Assembly: GCF_007197645.1 (NCBI RefSeq)
Contig: NZ_VKGK01000007.1
Location: 62,001-126,000, forward strand
Source: Shewanella hanedai
Lineage (GTDB): Bacteria > Pseudomonadota > Gammaproteobacteria > Enterobacterales > Shewanellaceae
Direction of reading: 5' to 3'
DNA length: 64,000 nt
Shown here: positions 63,456-64,000 of the stretch, one piece after another
Position numbering within the stretch: position 1 is the stretch's first letter
Layout of the letters: each line of letters begins with the position of its first letter
Made by a program: the position numbers and the translations under genes
Notes under the pieces: model-generated
The model's database searches: none
Told to the model about the DNA's origin: nothing
What the model saw: the letters and a program-made list of their open reading frames with translations, nothing else

Positions 63456-64000
63456 TTAGATATAAACTCCGTCCAAAACTCCATCATAGTCAGGCTTATG
63501 GCGCAAACTGTCCAAGTAAGCAACACTGAAGCTTGAGAATGGTTCTTTTTTATCTCGCTTCTTACGTAATCGGCATATGGCTTCTTCATAAGCGAGATCG
63601 TTGTCGGCATCGCCAGTTTCCAGTTTATTGAAATATCTCACGGCAGCCTTGACATCTTTATCAATATAGTCACGCAGCTCAATACGGCATCGCACAAAGT
63701 CAGAGTGATTGATGTTATAATATTCAATCGATTTGTCTGCTCGGGAAAATTTTCGTGCATGTTTTTCTTTCGAAAATCTAGGCATAGCCTCGCCATCAGG
63801 CTTGAACTCTAGCAATTGCACATCAGTCGCTTTTAGCGGATCTAATAGTATCGGCTGCTCTTCTTCCAAGTCACAAGTAGGCATCTTCGCACGGCTGGCC
63901 TCTTCACATAAGGGAAAGTGGTCAGCCTTTCCGCCTGTCTTGCCTGTTTCTACATCGGTTCGGCGACGATTTGCGACAATACAGCTAAAACGATAATTTT
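63456..64000 (-). CDS. HNH-type (PtuB/TIGR02646-like) endonuclease, C-terminal part
   Basis: The frame stays open to the window edge, so the gene is cut at its 5' end. The visible part reads from NYRFSCIVANRR through KADHFPLC and EEEQPILLDPLK to LLEFKPDG. This is the pattern of the C-terminal half of PtuB-like HNH nucleases (a central C-x-x-x-N segment, then HFPL, then E-P-LLLDP). An ATG at 63884 could start a 142-aa protein, but the similarity continues upstream, so a longer gene is more likely. It may belong to a Septu-type ATPase/HNH pair whose ATPase would lie to the right. Confidence 0.6.
   Translation of the reverse strand, partial: NYRFSCIVANRRRTDVETGKTGGKADHFPLCEEASRAKMPTCDLEEEQPILLDPLKATDVQLLEFKPDGEAMPRFSKEKHARKFSRADKSIEYYNINHSDFVRCRIELRDYIDKDVKAAVRYFNKLETGDADNDLAYEEAICRLRKKRDKKEPFSSFSVAYLDSLRHKPDYDGVLDGVYI

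Noticed and set aside
1..64000. tRNA or rRNA genes
   Set aside because: No cloverleaf or rRNA core sequence was recognised on either strand by reading; a dedicated scan was not possible.

Overview
The window looks like chromosomal DNA of a marine Shewanella-type gammaproteobacterium. The evidence is the combination of an aryl-polyene pigment cluster, a gmk-rpoZ-spoT-ridA-trmH housekeeping block, and two extracellular-respiration clusters of the Shewanella DmsEFAB type (decaheme cytochrome, MtrB-like porin, molybdoenzyme, FeS subunit). Genus is inferred from gene content; the species is not determined.

Layout. (1) 1-11545, all minus strand, tightly overlapping: most of an aryl polyene (APE) biosynthesis cluster. 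It reads from a chain-length-factor ketosynthase through an acyltransferase, two ACPs, a membrane protein, an AMP-ligase, a dehydratase, a GT2/LpxL-type fusion, an aromatic amino-acid ammonia-lyase, a thioesterase, a LolA-like carrier and an MMPL exporter to a flavin oxidoreductase cut by the left edge. (2) 11.8-30.7 kb: ordinary chromosome. It holds a DUF3014 protein, recG, a DesK/NarL-type two-component system, a TPR protein, a Ca2+/Na+ antiporter, a long-chain acyl-CoA synthetase, a gene-poor stretch with repeats, trmH, ridA, spoT, rpoZ, gmk, a 34-codon small ORF, a membrane protein, a probable amino-sugar salvage pair (nucleotidyltransferase plus NahK-like kinase) and an SRAP/YedK peptidase. 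(3) 30.8-54.9 kb: two tandem copies of a respiratory module offset by about 12.27 kb. Each has an OPT-family transporter (minus), a divergent TetR regulator (plus), and a minus-strand operon dmsE - mtrB/dmsF - dmsA - dmsB - large novel lipoprotein. Copy A ends with a TorD-type chaperone; copy B has an unrelated 114-aa ORF in that place. (4) 54.9-58.7 kb: a 967-aa-frame lipoprotein with a duplicated C-terminal domain and an ERCC4-HhH nuclease. (5) 59.1-64 kb: a probable defence island with a zinc-ribbon protein, a helicase-like/KAP NTPase fusion, an HNH nuclease, and the C-terminal part of a PtuB-like HNH protein running off the right edge.

How the respiratory modules should work. By analogy with Shewanella Mtr/Dms systems, electrons from the quinol pool reach the decaheme cytochrome, which sits inside the MtrB-like barrel and passes them across the outer membrane to DmsB/DmsA. 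Here each operon adds a large lipoprotein that is absent from the classical dmsEFABGH operon as I know it, and each module is linked to an OPT transporter and a TetR regulator. The cytochrome and porin are nearly identical between copies, whereas the molybdoenzyme and lipoprotein have diverged. This suggests a common electron conduit adapted to two different, unidentified acceptors. A pair of stem-loop elements with compensatory changes and a CRP-type site, intact in copy B and decayed at the aligned position in copy A, lie upstream of the operons. This duplicated OPT-TetR-Dms-lipoprotein module and the helicase-like/KAP/HNH island are the two best candidates for undescribed systems here.
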